Part shown: piece after piece, positions 28,070 through 37,550 of the stretch
How the letters are laid out: every line of letters starts with the position of its first letter
Position numbering within the stretch: the stretch's first letter is position 1
Assembly (NCBI RefSeq): GCF_004768545.1
Contig: NZ_CP038636.1
Span: forward strand, 868,001 to 932,000
Direction: 5' to 3'
Origin: Cupriavidus oxalaticus
Lineage (GTDB): Bacteria > Pseudomonadota > Gammaproteobacteria > Burkholderiales > Burkholderiaceae
Length of the DNA: 64,000 nucleotides
Position numbers and translations under genes: made by a program
Notes under the pieces: generated by a model
Told to the model about the DNA's origin: nothing
Databases searched by the model: none
Seen by the model: only the letters and a program-made list of their open reading frames with translations

Positions 28070-29002
28070 CTATTCCGCCCGTTCCGGCATGGCGCGAATC
28101 AACTCCTCGAGCTGGGCACTCATGGGCAAGCCGAGCCGCTCGCCAGTGGGCAGCTTCATCATGAACCACTGCTTATACAGGCGTTCCAACTCGCGCGACG
28201 CCGCCAGTTCGCGGAATGTCTTCTCCACCACCGCGGCGAACTGCGGATCGCCTTTGCGATACATAATCCCGTACGGATCGTAGGAGAGGAAATCGGAGGT
28301 CACCCTGAACTTGCCGCGTTCCGGACCGCCGCTAAGAAGACCATGCAGCAATGCATCATCCCCCGCGTAGGCATCGGCGCCACCGTGCTGCAAGACCCGA
28401 AACGCATCGCCATGATCGCTCGCCCGGATGATCTTGAGTTGCAGGTCGAAGCGATCCGACAGCCGTTCCAGCGCTTCCACGTTTGTGGTGCCACCGGTCG
28501 CCACCACGTATTTCCCTTTCAGGTCGTGCAATGTCCTGATCGGCGAAGTTTTGGGCACCATCAGCTTTGTCCCGGCCACAAAGATCACCGGGGAGAACGC
28601 CACACGTTGCATGCGCTCGGCATTGCGGGTGGTCGAGCCGCACTCCAGGTCGATCTTCCCCGACGAGATGGCGTCAAACCGGTTCTCCGAGGTCACCGGA
28701 ACCCACCGGATACTCACCTCGCGGCCCACCTCCGCGGCGGAGACTGCCACGATCGCACGACAAATATCGATGGAATATCCGATCGGGTTGCCCGAACGTC
28801 CCAGGTAGGAGAACGGCAGCGACGACTCTCGGTAGCCAACCGACAGCGTTCCGCCCTCCTTTGCTTTCTTGAGCGTGCCGGAAAGTTCCCCTGGCTGCTG
28901 TGCGGACGCCGGAGCGGCAGAGAACATCGCGCACAGCGCCACGATGGATAAGTTCGCGGCATAGCGACGCAGGCTATCCACAAGTGATTTGATCGAGAGC
29001 AT
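28070..29002 (-). CDS. Polar amino-acid-type ABC substrate-binding protein
   Basis: A 310-residue periplasmic binding protein (SBP family 3). A signal peptide ends around SAAPASA-QQ. The lobes carry LSVGYRESSLPFSYLG, GYSIDICRAI, RFDAISSGKIDLECGSTTRN and GGADAYAGDDALL, matching glutamate/aspartate binding proteins. ATG 29002 follows GAAGGAG; an upstream in-frame start lacks one. No permease or ATPase genes are adjacent; the neighbour is a secondary carrier. The protein may serve a distant ABC transporter or work with the local cluster. Confidence 0.88.
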   Translation of the reverse strand: MLSIKSLVDSLRRYAANLSIVALCAMFSAAPASAQQPGELSGTLKKAKEGGTLSVGYRESSLPFSYLGRSGNPIGYSIDICRAIVAVSAAEVGREVSIRWVPVTSENRFDAISSGKIDLECGSTTRNAERMQRVAFSPVIFVAGTKLMVPKTSPIRTLHDLKGKYVVATGGTTNVEALERLSDRFDLQLKIIRASDHGDAFRVLQHGGADAYAGDDALLHGLLSGGPERGKFRVTSDFLSYDPYGIMYRKGDPQFAAVVEKTFRELAASRELERLYKQWFMMKLPTGERLGLPMSAQLEELIRAMPERAE

Positions 29003-29061
29003 TGGCACTCCTTCAATGATCATTTGGCGCAATGGCACGAAAGGCTAGGCCGGCGCGCCTT

Positions 29062-30375
29062 TCATACCCGGGCCGTGTCCGGCTTTCCGAGCGAAGCGCC
29101 GGCTTCCGGCACGGGACTTGCGCGTTCGTCTTCCAGCCTGGATTCCGGCGCGAGCTGCCCCTCCCATTTCGCTACCACCGCGGCCGCGATCGAGTTGCCT
29201 ACGGCATTGGTCGCGGAGCGCCCCATGTCGAGGAACTGGTCGACCCCCATTATCAGCAGCAGCCCGGCTTCCGGAATGCCGAACTGATTAAGCGTGGCGG
29301 CAATCACCACCAGCGATGCACGCGGAACCCCGGCCATGCCCTTGGAGGTCAGCATCAGCAGCAGCAGCATCGTGATCTGGGTGCTGACGGGCAGGTGAAT
29401 GTCATAGGCTTGCGCAATGAACAGCACCGCGAACGTGCAGTACATCATGGTGCCGTCGAGATTGAACGAGTAGCCCATCGGCAGCACGAAGCTGGAGATC
29501 TTCCTGCCGACGCCGAACCGGTCCAGAGCGTCTAGCATCTTGGGGTAAGCGGCTTCCGAACTCGCCGTGGAGAAGGACAGCAGGAATGGCTCGCGAATCA
29601 GCCGGATCAGCGTGAACACCCGCTTGCCGAGAAAGAAGAGGCCGGCGAGCACCAGCAGGCCCCACAGCACCACCAGGCCGAGATAGAAACTGCCCATGAA
29701 CTTCGCGAAGGTGAGTAGAATCCCCAGCCCCTGCGTGGTGACCGTCGATGCGATTGCCGCAAACACGGCAATGGGCGCCATCCACATCACCGCGCCGGTG
29801 ATCTTCAGCATCGTCTGCGCGAGATCGTCGATCACGCCGGCCAGGCGCTTCCCGGTTTCGCCAAGTGTCGACAGCGCGGTGCCGAAGAAGATCGAAAACA
29901 CGACGATCTGCAGGATTTCATTGGTCGCCATGGCTTCAGCCACGGATTTCGGCACCAGGTGCGTAATGAAATCCTTGAGCGTGAAGGCGTTGGTCTTCAG
30001 GTTGGTAGCGGCCCCCACGTCCGGCAGCGGCAGGCCGATATTGACGCCCGGATGTAGGACCGAGGCCAGGATCAGCCCCAGCGCAAGCGAGATGAACGAG
30101 GCCACGATGAACCAGCCAAGCGCCTTGACGCCGACCCGGCCGACCGTGCTCGCATCGCCCATGTGTGCAATGCCCACCACCAGCGTGGAAAACACCAGCG
30201 GCGCAATGATCATCTTGATCAGCCGCAGGAAGACATCGGTAAAGATCGAGATATAACCGGCGATCTCCTTGGCCGTCCCCGGATCCGGGAAGGCCTGGTG
30301 GCAGCTATAGCCGACGATGACACCGAGAATCATCGCGAAAATGATGTAGGTAGTGATTGGGCGCTTTTTCTTCAT
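29062..30375 (-). CDS. Dicarboxylate/amino acid:cation symporter (DAACS family)
   Basis: A 437-residue inner-membrane carrier with AFSTASSEAAYP-like LSFSTASSEAAYP, NLDGTMMYCTFAVLFIAQAY and SKGMAGVPRASLVVIAAT. It is closely related to the carrier at 2305-3597: both share DIFLR/DVFLR, IKMIIAPLVF and NLKT...LKDFITH blocks. It ends 59 bases before the binding-protein gene and starts 220 bases after the C45 gene on the same strand. Substrate is probably an acidic amino acid or dicarboxylate, inferred from family only. Confidence 0.9.
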   Translation of the reverse strand: MKKKRPITTYIIFAMILGVIVGYSCHQAFPDPGTAKEIAGYISIFTDVFLRLIKMIIAPLVFSTLVVGIAHMGDASTVGRVGVKALGWFIVASFISLALGLILASVLHPGVNIGLPLPDVGAATNLKTNAFTLKDFITHLVPKSVAEAMATNEILQIVVFSIFFGTALSTLGETGKRLAGVIDDLAQTMLKITGAVMWMAPIAVFAAIASTVTTQGLGILLTFAKFMGSFYLGLVVLWGLLVLAGLFFLGKRVFTLIRLIREPFLLSFSTASSEAAYPKMLDALDRFGVGRKISSFVLPMGYSFNLDGTMMYCTFAVLFIAQAYDIHLPVSTQITMLLLLMLTSKGMAGVPRASLVVIAATLNQFGIPEAGLLLIMGVDQFLDMGRSATNAVGNSIAAAVVAKWEGQLAPESRLEDERASPVPEAGASLGKPDTARV

Positions 30376-30595
30376 GGCTCCTCCTTGGATACTCTCGAGC
30401 CTGCTATCCGAAGGTGTCGTCTTCAGAATGTTTCAGGCGAAATGGTCCGCCGCGATCCGGACTGGGATCGCGTCCTGCTTATCTGGCGACGTCATGGAAC
30501 AAATGCGGCTGGCGAGCAATCGGTAGACCCCTTGCGCCAGGCGCTTTCAACGAACTCCCGTTTGCGTGTCGTGCGGGGCTACAGCTCCGGCAATC

Positions 30596-31660
30596 TCACT
30601 GGAAGCTGCCCACGTCGTCGAGCATCCAGCGCTGCGCCGGGACCACGGTGTGCGGCGGCGCGCTACTCTCCACATCGAACTCGATCATCCTTGCGCCTGG
30701 CACAAAGTGGCCGCACGATTGACGCCACGTGGCATCCGGCCACACCATCTCGACCGACCCGTCGCACGGGTGATAGACGGCGCTGTACAACGTTCCATGT
30801 CCGCGCCCGTATGAGGTCTGAAACAATGGTGGCCTCAGCAGCGCGCGCAGCACCGACCTGGATTCATCGGACTGCTGCACCGCCGCGGCCAGGGCCTCCT
30901 CGCGGGTTTCCGCCAGCGTTGCATTCGCATGTGCGGCCCATTCGACGCCGTGCTGCAGATTGCTCACTGCCTGCTTGCGCACCACTTCGATCGGCCGGTC
31001 CGGCGTTACGAACACGGTTGCCCACTGCGCGCTGCGGTCAAGGAGGCTCACGGTGTAGCTCATATGCACGGGGATGCGCGACAGGATTTCCACCGCGGCG
31101 CCGACGTCCTCCGCGAATTCCAGCACGTAGCGCAGGACCAGCGGAATGCCGAAGCCATTGCCGACTGCCTTGCGCCCGCCGAACGACAAAGACGCCGCGA
31201 GGCCGCTCTCGTTGATGCCGTCCAGCGCTCCCCAAAGGCAATCGTTGACCGCCAACACCCGTCGGCCGTGCCATCTGGAAGCCAGCCAGACGCCTTCAAG
31301 CAAAGCCGGCGCGAAGTCGTAGTTGCGCAGCAGTGCCGGCGTAGCGCCCGCCACGTGGTTGCCAGGCAGCGGCAACCACACCGCCTGGGAACACCCAGCG
31401 ATATACGGCGGTGGCCCCCACATTGACAGGAACCGCGCCTCCAGGTCACCGCCGCCGGCGAGCTCGACCAGCCGCTCCCAGCTCGGCACCAGTTCCGGCA
31501 TGTGATCACGCAGTGCCCGGCGACACGTCAGGAAGCCGGGCCGAGCGCGATCGCCATCGCGCAGATACCATTGCCGGTATCCTGGCCAGAACTCCCGGAA
31601 GATGTTCTGCCATCGTTGCCCGGGCAAGTCCTCGCTGATTGCTTCGAAAGTACAACGCAT
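30596..31660 (-). CDS. C45-family Ntn hydrolase / acyltransferase-like protein
   Basis: A 354-residue protein resembling the acyl-CoA:6-aminopenicillanate acyltransferase (peptidase C45) group. C90 in YIAGCSQAVW fits the N-terminal nucleophile exposed by self-cleavage. Further family features are LLRNYDF and DGINESGLAASLSFGG. Family members hydrolyse or transfer acyl groups on amide bonds; the substrate here is unknown. No signal peptide is visible. It starts 26 bases after the ATP-grasp gene, so the two are probably co-transcribed and act in one pathway. Confidence 0.82.
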   Translation of the reverse strand: MRCTFEAISEDLPGQRWQNIFREFWPGYRQWYLRDGDRARPGFLTCRRALRDHMPELVPSWERLVELAGGGDLEARFLSMWGPPPYIAGCSQAVWLPLPGNHVAGATPALLRNYDFAPALLEGVWLASRWHGRRVLAVNDCLWGALDGINESGLAASLSFGGRKAVGNGFGIPLVLRYVLEFAEDVGAAVEILSRIPVHMSYTVSLLDRSAQWATVFVTPDRPIEVVRKQAVSNLQHGVEWAAHANATLAETREEALAAAVQQSDESRSVLRALLRPPLFQTSYGRGHGTLYSAVYHPCDGSVEMVWPDATWRQSCGHFVPGARMIEFDVESSAPPHTVVPAQRWMLDDVGSFQ

Positions 31661-31686
31661 TTCGTCTTGCCCCCGCGTGGCTGGAT

Positions 31687-33141
31687 TTACAGAATCTTGA
31701 ACGCACCAGGCTGCGGCGCCAGCTCCGCTTGGGCGGACACCAGCGGCTTGGCCCCATAGTATTGCTTGATGCCACGGATCCAGTGGTGGGCGCGCTCATT
31801 GAGCCTGAACTCATCATTCATCGAGCGGCCTCGCGTAATCAGGATGCCGAGATCGGCGCCTTCATAGCGATAGTCGCCCGGCCCGGTGATACGCAGGAAG
31901 AACGCTTCCCGTTCGGTCTCAATCTCGCGCCGGTTGGAATCGAAGCGATGGTAGGAAACGGACCCGTCTGCGGCCATGCGATAGATGCCAGATGGCGGCG
32001 CGTGGGTAACAACGTCGACATTGTCCTCGGTGTACTTGATGACCAACTGGGACCAGCCGTCGATAAATGACTTTTCGGCCCAGCGCTCATTGAGTTCGCG
32101 TACGTTCAGATCGAACGGCACGCCCGAGAACTCGAGCAGGTGGAACAGGAACAGCGGTGCGTCAGCGTAGGCGAAGGCAGCGTGATTGGTCATCGGACTG
32201 GCGCCGCAGATACGCGGATTCAGCTCGCCGAGATAGACTTCCCCGGTGTCGACATCGATCAGGAAATCGAGGTCGAAATACCCGCGATAGCCCTCCTCCA
32301 GCAACTGGTTCCCGAAGCGGAAGGCCATGTCGCGGGCCTTCATCCTGACTTCTTCCGAAAACGCTCCGGGGAAGATCTCATTGCCGCACCACCCGCCCTT
32401 GTACGGAGTCAGCTCACGCGCGCCAACGACCTCCGTCAACAGGGGGCCAACCAGCGTGCCGGACTGCGTCGCACACGCCTCCAGCGTCGCACCGCGGCAG
32501 TTGATTCGCTTCATGATCTTCACTTCCGGATCATTGACGATTTCGTCCTTGTGCTTGTTGAAGTCGTCTTCGCTGGAGATGAAGAACGTGGTGTGGCCGG
32601 AATCCCCGAACGCGCTTTGCACGACCAGGTCCTTGCCCAGCCCGTGGCGCTCCGCGATCTGCATCAGGTGTTCATAGTTGTCGACCTTCTCCAGCGCATT
32701 AGGCACCGAATGGACGCCGGCCTTGTTGCCGATACGAACGGTCTCCATCTTGTTGTCGCAACGGCTGCGCAACGCGGCCGGAGGAAACCAGACGTCGAGC
32801 CCCAGCTCGTCGGCAAGCTCCTCTGTCCTCTCGTCGAACATCAGGAAGGTGGCGGCGGGCCGGCCTCCGCGCTGCTCGATCATTTCCACCACATCCTTAT
32901 GCTGGAGGAGGTAATTGTTGATGTCCTCGATTGACGTAAACTCCTCGTGGGGAAGCTCCGGCGGCACGAAGACATTAGGATGGCGGCCATCGAAGCAATC
33001 GATGTAGTTCACATACTTGAAGCGATTCACCCACTGGTCAATGCCGAGGAGATTGAAGTTGGTGGCGCTGATGAAGTAGATCGGCTTCTCGTTGCGATGG
33101 AACATCACGCGCAGATCTGAGACGTTACGGACTTTTTGCAT
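31687..33141 (-). CDS. Stand-alone ATP-grasp ligase
   Basis: A 484-residue ATP-grasp enzyme. The N-terminal domain reads PIYFISATNFNLLGIDQWVN; the ATP-grasp core includes KDLVVQSAFGDSGHTTFF, CRGATLEACATQSGTLVGPL and the metal site YLGELNPRICGASPMTNH. There is no biotinyl domain, carboxyltransferase partner or BCCP gene nearby, so despite similarity to biotin carboxylases it is more likely a carboxylate-amine or similar ligase. It lies between a PLP decarboxylase gene and a C45 acyltransferase gene, which points to making or remodelling an amide-linked metabolite. Confidence 0.8.
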   Translation of the reverse strand: MQKVRNVSDLRVMFHRNEKPIYFISATNFNLLGIDQWVNRFKYVNYIDCFDGRHPNVFVPPELPHEEFTSIEDINNYLLQHKDVVEMIEQRGGRPAATFLMFDERTEELADELGLDVWFPPAALRSRCDNKMETVRIGNKAGVHSVPNALEKVDNYEHLMQIAERHGLGKDLVVQSAFGDSGHTTFFISSEDDFNKHKDEIVNDPEVKIMKRINCRGATLEACATQSGTLVGPLLTEVVGARELTPYKGGWCGNEIFPGAFSEEVRMKARDMAFRFGNQLLEEGYRGYFDLDFLIDVDTGEVYLGELNPRICGASPMTNHAAFAYADAPLFLFHLLEFSGVPFDLNVRELNERWAEKSFIDGWSQLVIKYTEDNVDVVTHAPPSGIYRMAADGSVSYHRFDSNRREIETEREAFFLRITGPGDYRYEGADLGILITRGRSMNDEFRLNERAHHWIRGIKQYYGAKPLVSAQAELAPQPGAFKIL

Positions 33142-33281
33142 CGCAGCTTTCTCCTGAGGAATTCCATGCCGGCGTGACGCTGGTCTTCCGCGGCCCCTGG
33201 CGGTCCAGGTCCGGCATATTTTTCTTGTTGAATCGGGCTCCGGGGCGAGAAGCCGGCCGTCAGGGCCAGCTTCGTCCCCGA

Positions 33282-36194
33282 CTATTTTTTTTGGGCGGGG
33301 TGTTCCGCTGGCCGTTCAGCCTGCGCAGCCGCGACTTCATCGACCGTCGCCGTCGATACATCGACGACCGTCGATACGGACGCCTTGGCAGCCGCCGCAG
33401 CGACGGCCGCCGCTGCCTCCCCTGCGGCTTGCAGCGCCAGTTGCTGGAGCGCGCCGTCGCTGAATACGCGGAAGCCGAGTTCCGGGCGGTATCCGTGGAT
33501 TTCCCGCACGTCGAGAGCCTGCATGAACTCGAGGATTTCCGAACTGATCACCTGCCCCGGCACTAGGATGGGGAAGCCGGGAGGATACGGGATCACGAAC
33601 AGCGCCGAAACCACTTCACGCCCCTTGGCGATGGCCTTCGCCACTTCTGGCATCGTCAGGTATTCGCAGTTCTCTTCGTCATAGGACATGAAGAAGGCCT
33701 TGCGGATATCGCCATCTGGTGTTTCGATCTGACCGTTGTTGCAGACGCTGCGAAAGGCAAAATGAAAATGCGAGAAGTCCGGCAGCGGGGGCAAGTCCCG
33801 GGTCAGCGACGCCACCCGCTTTTCATGCAGCCGGCGCTCGATTACGCTCATGTCCGCGGTGCGCTCGTCGAGTTCTCTCGCAATCTTGATCAGCACTTCG
33901 ATCAGGTACGCTACCGAGGATCGCGTCGTACCGATATTGGTCATGAACAAGACCGTGTTCCGGGATGTCTTGTTGATCTGGATACCGTACTTGTCCATCA
34001 GGTACTTATTCTTGAACGTGTCGCCGTCGATGCCGGAGCTGCCGATCGACAAGGTCAATCGAGTCGGGTCCAGCGCGAACTCGTCGACGCGCCACGCGGC
34101 TTCCATGTTCGCCCAGCCGGATTCCGGGCTGTAGTACGCGTCAATTCCGGACGCACGATAGGCACCCGGTACCACGCGCGACACATTGAGGAAATGGAAA
34201 TATTTCTTCAGCAGCGGATGGGTGTGGATCCATTCCCGCAAGGTCATGGCAAGTTCCATCTGGCGCTGCACCAGCTCGTATCCTTCCAGCTCCACTTGCC
34301 GGCGGCCGACATCGAGCGAGGCGAGGATCTGGTAGTTTGGCGACGTGGAGGTGTGCGTCATGTACGCCTCGTGGAAGGCCTCCTCCGCCTTGTCCTTGAA
34401 ATCCTGGTCCCAGACATGGATCATCGAGCCCTGCCGCAGCGAGGTCAGGGTTTTGTGCGTGGACTGAGTCGCGTAGACACGCACCCGTGCCACGTCCGGA
34501 TTTGGCATCAGGCGCGTGTTGACGAGCTTGTCCTCATCGTCCCAGTCAGCGCCGCCGAAAGATGTGGCGAAGGTCTCGTAACGCCGGCGATAGTCGCCGC
34601 TGTCCAGCTCGCGACGCAGACGTGACGCCGCGTCCATGCCGGTGCGCTGGCGATAAGTCGGGTGAAAGCGGGCAAAGGCAAACCAGGCCTCGTCCCAGAG
34701 AAAGATCAGGTCCGGCTTGATGGCGAGGCACTCCTCCATCACGCGCTTCACGTCATAGACGACGCCGTCGAACGTGCAGTTGGTCAGCAGCACCATCCTG
34801 ACTTTGTCTAGGGTGCCCGCCTGCTTGAAGCGCAGCAGCGTACGCTTCATCTCGCTGATGGGGACAGCGCCGTACATCGAGAAGTCGTCCAGCGGGTAGG
34901 AATCGAGGTAAGCCACCTTTGCACCCGCCAGCACCATGCCGTAGTGATGCGACTTATGGCAGTTTCGGTCCACCATCACGATATCGCCCGGCTTGACCAA
35001 TGCCTGCACCACGATCTTGTTTGCCGTCGAGGTGCCATTGGTCGCGAAGAAAGTACGGCGCGCGCCGAATGCCCGTGCGGCATATTCCTGGGCGACCTTG
35101 ATCGGGCCGATCGGATCGAGCAGCGAATCCAGCCCACCCGAGGTTGCCGACGTCTCGGCCATGAAGAGATTCAAGCCATAGAACTGCGCCATGTCCTGGA
35201 TCCAGTGCGAGTTCATGATCGACTTCCCGCGCGCCAGCGGCAAGGCATGGAATACCCCGGTCGGTTGCTTGGAGTACTCCTTCAGCGCGGTGAAGAACGG
35301 GGTCCGGTAGCGCTCCGACACGCCCTTCATGATCGACATGTACAACTCGGTGTGGTCCTCCTCGCGAAAGAAGATTCGGGAGAAGACCTCGCCGACGCGC
35401 GAGGCGATTTCTTCCGCCTTCACGTCGGTAACCAGGTACAGGTCAAGCTCTGGCCGCAGTTCCGCGATCTTCTGGCCGAGCAAGGGTCCGCGCTCGGATT
35501 CCGGCTGTTCTTCGATGCCCTCGTCCAGCCCGTCCAGGAACTTGCGCAGCAGGTCGAGTTCGTACTCCGACTTGAATGGAAACCCGTGCCGGATTACGCA
35601 TGCCTGAAGGTTGAAGTTGAACAGCGTGGCGATCAGTGCATCCTCGAAGCTCGGCACCACCACGACGTCCCAGACAAAGGGATCATCAACGCGCTGCTTG
35701 CGCTGGACGCGCCTGCGCAGCGCGTCCTCATCCTCGCGCGACATGTCGTCGACGATCAGCACCTCGAAGTACGGGCGCGCGATCTGCGCCTGCATCTCTT
35801 CTTCGGTCTCGATCTCGGACGGCTCTTCGGATTCCGCATCCAGCGACAGCTTCTTGTGGCGGTAGCTATTGCTTGCGAGCATGCGATTGATGCGATGGAC
35901 GGCGATATTGAGCCGGTGCAGATCTCCGCTAGCGAACCAGGATGTCAGCTCCTCGAACAGCCGGTATCCGGGGAACGCCCAGAAACGCTCGATAGGTTCG
36001 AGCATGGACAGCGTCTCGGTGACACGGGAATAGCGCTCGACGAACTCCTTGCATTCGCGTCCGAGATTGACCAGACGCCCCAGATCGTCAGTCAGATTCA
36101 TCCAGCCATCCGCGCGCATTTCCCAGACACTGCGATAACGGTTGAGGGAAACGTTCTGCCCGGGTTTCCCTTTTCTTGTGGTGTTGCGTGCCAT
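33282..36194 (-). CDS. Large PLP-dependent Orn/Lys/Arg-type decarboxylase
   Basis: A 970-residue fold-type I enzyme. The PLP core shows ATNGTSTANKIVVQALV, DRNCHKSHHYGMV, the aspartate of LWDEAWFAFARFHP and the Schiff-base lysine in QSTHKTLTSLRQGSMIHV. A C-terminal domain follows (EIHGYRPELGFRVF). Classical bacterial members have 710-755 residues; here residues 1-330 form an enlarged N-terminal part with a receiver-like wing (YFEVLIVDDMSREDEDAL). The tail is low-complexity Ala-rich. ATG 36194 follows AGAGGGAAT. The amino acid substrate is undetermined; lysine, ornithine or arginine are family options. Confidence 0.85.
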   Translation of the reverse strand: MARNTTRKGKPGQNVSLNRYRSVWEMRADGWMNLTDDLGRLVNLGRECKEFVERYSRVTETLSMLEPIERFWAFPGYRLFEELTSWFASGDLHRLNIAVHRINRMLASNSYRHKKLSLDAESEEPSEIETEEEMQAQIARPYFEVLIVDDMSREDEDALRRRVQRKQRVDDPFVWDVVVVPSFEDALIATLFNFNLQACVIRHGFPFKSEYELDLLRKFLDGLDEGIEEQPESERGPLLGQKIAELRPELDLYLVTDVKAEEIASRVGEVFSRIFFREEDHTELYMSIMKGVSERYRTPFFTALKEYSKQPTGVFHALPLARGKSIMNSHWIQDMAQFYGLNLFMAETSATSGGLDSLLDPIGPIKVAQEYAARAFGARRTFFATNGTSTANKIVVQALVKPGDIVMVDRNCHKSHHYGMVLAGAKVAYLDSYPLDDFSMYGAVPISEMKRTLLRFKQAGTLDKVRMVLLTNCTFDGVVYDVKRVMEECLAIKPDLIFLWDEAWFAFARFHPTYRQRTGMDAASRLRRELDSGDYRRRYETFATSFGGADWDDEDKLVNTRLMPNPDVARVRVYATQSTHKTLTSLRQGSMIHVWDQDFKDKAEEAFHEAYMTHTSTSPNYQILASLDVGRRQVELEGYELVQRQMELAMTLREWIHTHPLLKKYFHFLNVSRVVPGAYRASGIDAYYSPESGWANMEAAWRVDEFALDPTRLTLSIGSSGIDGDTFKNKYLMDKYGIQINKTSRNTVLFMTNIGTTRSSVAYLIEVLIKIARELDERTADMSVIERRLHEKRVASLTRDLPPLPDFSHFHFAFRSVCNNGQIETPDGDIRKAFFMSYDEENCEYLTMPEVAKAIAKGREVVSALFVIPYPPGFPILVPGQVISSEILEFMQALDVREIHGYRPELGFRVFSDGALQQLALQAAGEAAAAVAAAAAKASVSTVVDVSTATVDEVAAAQAERPAEHPAQKK

Positions 36195-36435
36195 GTTATT
36201 CCCTCTGCTAACGAGATATTTTCTACGCACGGATTCGCTGGCGCGGATCCAAATTCCGATTTATCTGCTTATTTATTGTTCTTCTTTCTCGTCGACCACC
36301 ACTTACCGGATGCGTAACAAAGCCGAAGGCAAGCGTTACCCCTTAGGACACAGCATCCGCTGTAGCCGATATTCGGTTCCAATTTAAATCGCGCCGATTC
36401 GACCCCGGAACGGGCCGGCTGTCTTGCGCCTGGCG

Positions 36436-37332
36436 CTATCCTCCGGCGGGACCGCTCACTTGTGGCTGTGTGTCTTCGCTGATCCCAGGCTTCACCAGTT
36501 TTCCGAGGGTATGCAGATAAGCGTCGGTACCACTTTCGCGCTGATAGACGGGAAATTCCACCTCCCGGTCGCGGAAACTCTTGAGCGGCTGGCCGAGCCC
36601 GCGCAGTCCGCACTCGCGCTCGCGCCGAACCTTGTCGAAATCAATCTCCACCGGAATGATCTCCGCCGCGCTCGACGAGGCCTCATGCAGCACATATCCG
36701 GAGGGATCGACCACAATGGAGCGCCCCACGCCGCCATCTCCGACACCGTTGATGTCAAAGAAATAAACCTGGTTGGTTGCTGCCGAAGCGCGCACGATTG
36801 ATAGCTCGATATCGCGATCGATCGTGTCGGTCATGGTCGGGTGCAAGATCACCTCGGCGCCCATTGCAACCAGCGTCCGGGTGGTCTCCGGGAACCACAT
36901 GTCATAGCAGATCGATACGCCGAAGCGGCCTGCATCCGGGACGTCGAACACCACGAACTCGTTGCCCGCGGCGATGCCCTGCTCGTATGGGCGGAAAGGA
37001 AACAGCTTGCGGAACCGTGCCACTACATTCCCGCCGGGGTCGATGACGGGCGCGGTGTTGTAGATCGCACCGTCGCGGCGCTCGAACAGGGAGCCCGGTA
37101 TCAGCCATAAGCCATGCCTGGCCGCCATTTCGCAAAGCCGTATTTCGTCGGCGCCGGGCATTTCCACCGCCTTGGCCGGGCTCGGGCCAAACGCCGCGAG
37201 TTCCGAGAACATCACCATATTGACCCACGGAAAACGGTGCCTGACATGCGCCAGGTAGCGATTCATCTGCGTGATGTTCTCATCGAATGCCGACACCGGC
37301 ATTTGGATACCTGCAACTGCAAAGCGCTTCAT
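36436..37332 (-). CDS. Carbon-nitrogen hydrolase (nitrilase superfamily)
   Basis: A 298-residue amidase-fold protein. The Glu-Lys-Cys triad is visible as E44 (MFSELAAFGP), K109 (RKLFPFRPYE) and C142 (VSICYDMWFPE). The family includes N-carbamoylputrescine amidase, omega-amidase and aliphatic amidases. Next to a basic amino acid decarboxylase gene, a role on a carbamoyl or acyl amine is attractive but unproven. It is the first gene of the - strand block, 250 bases from the divergent MocR regulator, and lies 242 bases from the decarboxylase start. Confidence 0.85.
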   Translation of the reverse strand: MKRFAVAGIQMPVSAFDENITQMNRYLAHVRHRFPWVNMVMFSELAAFGPSPAKAVEMPGADEIRLCEMAARHGLWLIPGSLFERRDGAIYNTAPVIDPGGNVVARFRKLFPFRPYEQGIAAGNEFVVFDVPDAGRFGVSICYDMWFPETTRTLVAMGAEVILHPTMTDTIDRDIELSIVRASAATNQVYFFDINGVGDGGVGRSIVVDPSGYVLHEASSSAAEIIPVEIDFDKVRRERECGLRGLGQPLKSFRDREVEFPVYQRESGTDAYLHTLGKLVKPGISEDTQPQVSGPAGG

Positions 37333-37415
37333 TTAATGCCTCACCAAACACATCGGACGCTTCCCGCGCCACTATTTAGATATCCACATAGAGCTACATG
37401 GCTTGAATTAAGCGG

Positions 37416-37432
37416 GCGCTAACTTGTAGCGC
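37416..37432. promoter_or_regulatory. Inverted repeat in the divergent control region
   Basis: GCGCTA and TAGCGC flank a 5-base spacer, about 85 bases upstream of the carbon-nitrogen hydrolase start and 150 bases upstream of the MocR start. It is a candidate operator or promoter-proximal site. No regulator can be assigned from sequence. Confidence 0.35.
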
Positions 37433-37533
37433 TCCCATTTCGATAAGCCTATGCAGCCCGTTGCTTAGTTGAAATATTTCTGTGGTAATGCAGCGACATG
37501 ATGTGTTCTACTCTACAAGCGAGCTGGCCCCAC

Positions 37534-37550
37534 TGTATAGGGCCGGTACA
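37534..37550. promoter_or_regulatory. Candidate MocR autoregulatory operator
   Basis: TGTATAGGGCCGGTACA is an imperfect dyad (TGTA/TACA arms, GGCC centre) ending 31 bases before the preferred MocR start. MocR proteins commonly bind their own divergent promoter regions. If the start were at ATG 37498 this dyad would fall inside the coding sequence, which supports ATG 37582. Confidence 0.4.

Noticed and set aside
31687..33141. Reading the ATP-grasp gene as biotin carboxylase
   Set aside because: No biotinyl carrier, carboxyltransferase or biotin ligase context, and the neighbours are amine and amide enzymes.
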